Positions 5,552 to 5,801 of a stretch of 5,801 nucleotides of DNA are shown here, piece by piece. The notes under the pieces were generated by a model. The model was not told the DNA's origin. It was given only the letters and a program-made list of their open reading frames with translations, and did no database searches. This stretch comes from Bacteroidia bacterium (lineage in GTDB: Bacteria; Bacteroidota; Bacteroidia; Bacteroidales; Marinifilaceae): NCBI GenBank assembly GCA_025999735.1, contig BNXR01000111.1, forward strand, positions 1 through 5,801, read 5' to 3'. Position 1 is the stretch's first letter. Each line of letters starts with the position of its first letter. Made by a program: the position numbers and the translations under genes.

Positions 5552-5801
5552 ATGGGACGTAAAAAATTAGAAAGACCATCGGTTGATAGTTTATTTTTGA
5601 CCGTATCGAAGATGTTAGTGCCGGATTATATCTTAACGGATTTTGATATATATGGTGCCAAAGAGAGTAAGGGTTGCTGGACGATAGAACTGCGCGAAAA
5701 AGAGGATCGTCTTCCAAGTATGTTAGCAGGTAAGGCAGATGTCGTCTTTGACGGTTATTGCGATCCGTTACAGATGCTTAGTCACAGTTTTGTTTGTAAG
5801 C
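5552..5801 (+). CDS. Transposase-related N-terminal domain protein, possibly ISAon1-type (runs off the right edge)
   Basis: The only plus-strand gene: ATG at 5552, then 83 codons open to the window end. It begins MGRKKLERPSVDSLFLTVSK and continues VPDYILTDFDIYGAKES, WTIELREKEDRLPSML and VVFDGYCDPLQMLSHSFVCK. The order (L.P..IL..FDI, a beta strand of the I.L.EK type, a short linker, then an F.(G)........F..K segment) resembles the N-terminal region of ISAon1-family transposases of Bacteroidota, which are often split into a small N-terminal and a large catalytic ORF. No catalytic residues are expected in this part. The call is from pattern resemblance, and another element family is possible. 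It is divergent from the truncated RhuM-like fragment, fitting insertion into that gene. Confidence 0.5.
   Translation, partial: MGRKKLERPSVDSLFLTVSKMLVPDYILTDFDIYGAKESKGCWTIELREKEDRLPSMLAGKADVVFDGYCDPLQMLSHSFVCK

Larger units (their letters stand above)
5488..5801 (+). mobile_element. Left part of an insertion element, right end outside the window
   Basis: Inferred from two facts: the RhuM-like coding sequence breaks off near 5490, and a divergently oriented transposase-like gene begins at 5552 with its own promoter. The left terminus is probably near ATTGGTTAATT (5488-5498). Terminal inverted repeats and target duplication cannot be checked because the other end is not in the window. Confidence 0.45.

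Overview
The window reads as an accessory region from a member of the Bacteroidota that has a type IX secretion system (T9SS), probably order Bacteroidales. Four things point there: a surface protein with a type A T9SS C-terminal sorting domain, GLUG and InlB-type repeats, promoter-like boxes matching the Bacteroidota -33/-7 pattern (TTG, about 19 bp, TAnnTTTG), and start codons without Shine-Dalgarno sequences. All genes except the last lie on the minus strand. Base composition is uneven: the surface-protein and abiE genes are moderate in GC, while the glycosyltransferase gene and its flanks are strongly AT-rich (for example 13 G/C in the 60 bases at 4321-4380, against 28 in 1141-1200).

Layout, left to right. 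Bases 1-214 hold the N-terminal part of a probable outer-membrane beta-barrel protein. It begins 3 bp after the stop of a large secreted GLUG/InlB-repeat protein (218-2242) with a T9SS tail. The clear signal peptide of that large protein is encoded upstream of its first ATG, in a frame with no ATG, GTG, TTG or CTG start, just downstream of a seven-C homopolymer. Next come a two-gene AbiE-type (type IV) toxin-antitoxin operon, with antitoxin abiEi (3286-3882) overlapping toxin abiEii (2604-3299), and an AT-rich exostosin-like glycosyltransferase (3927-4883). The glycosyltransferase reading frame passes through a 7-bp tandem repeat at its 5' end. The gene is bracketed by two copies of a 57-bp direct repeat, each carrying a promoter-like sequence and a 12-bp palindrome. 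One copy sits in front of abiEi and the other in front of the glycosyltransferase. To the right is the 3' remnant of a RhuM-like gene (5337-5492), apparently cut off by a mobile element whose plus-strand transposase-like gene (5552 onward) runs out of the window.

Taken together, the window looks like a variable surface/defence locus: a secreted adhesin-like protein and a surface-glycan enzyme, each with a simple-sequence tract placed where slippage would switch the frame, either side of an abortive-infection-type toxin-antitoxin pair, next to an insertion element. That the two tracts really vary, and that the AbiEi antitoxin controls both repeat-borne promoters, are inferences and have not been shown.
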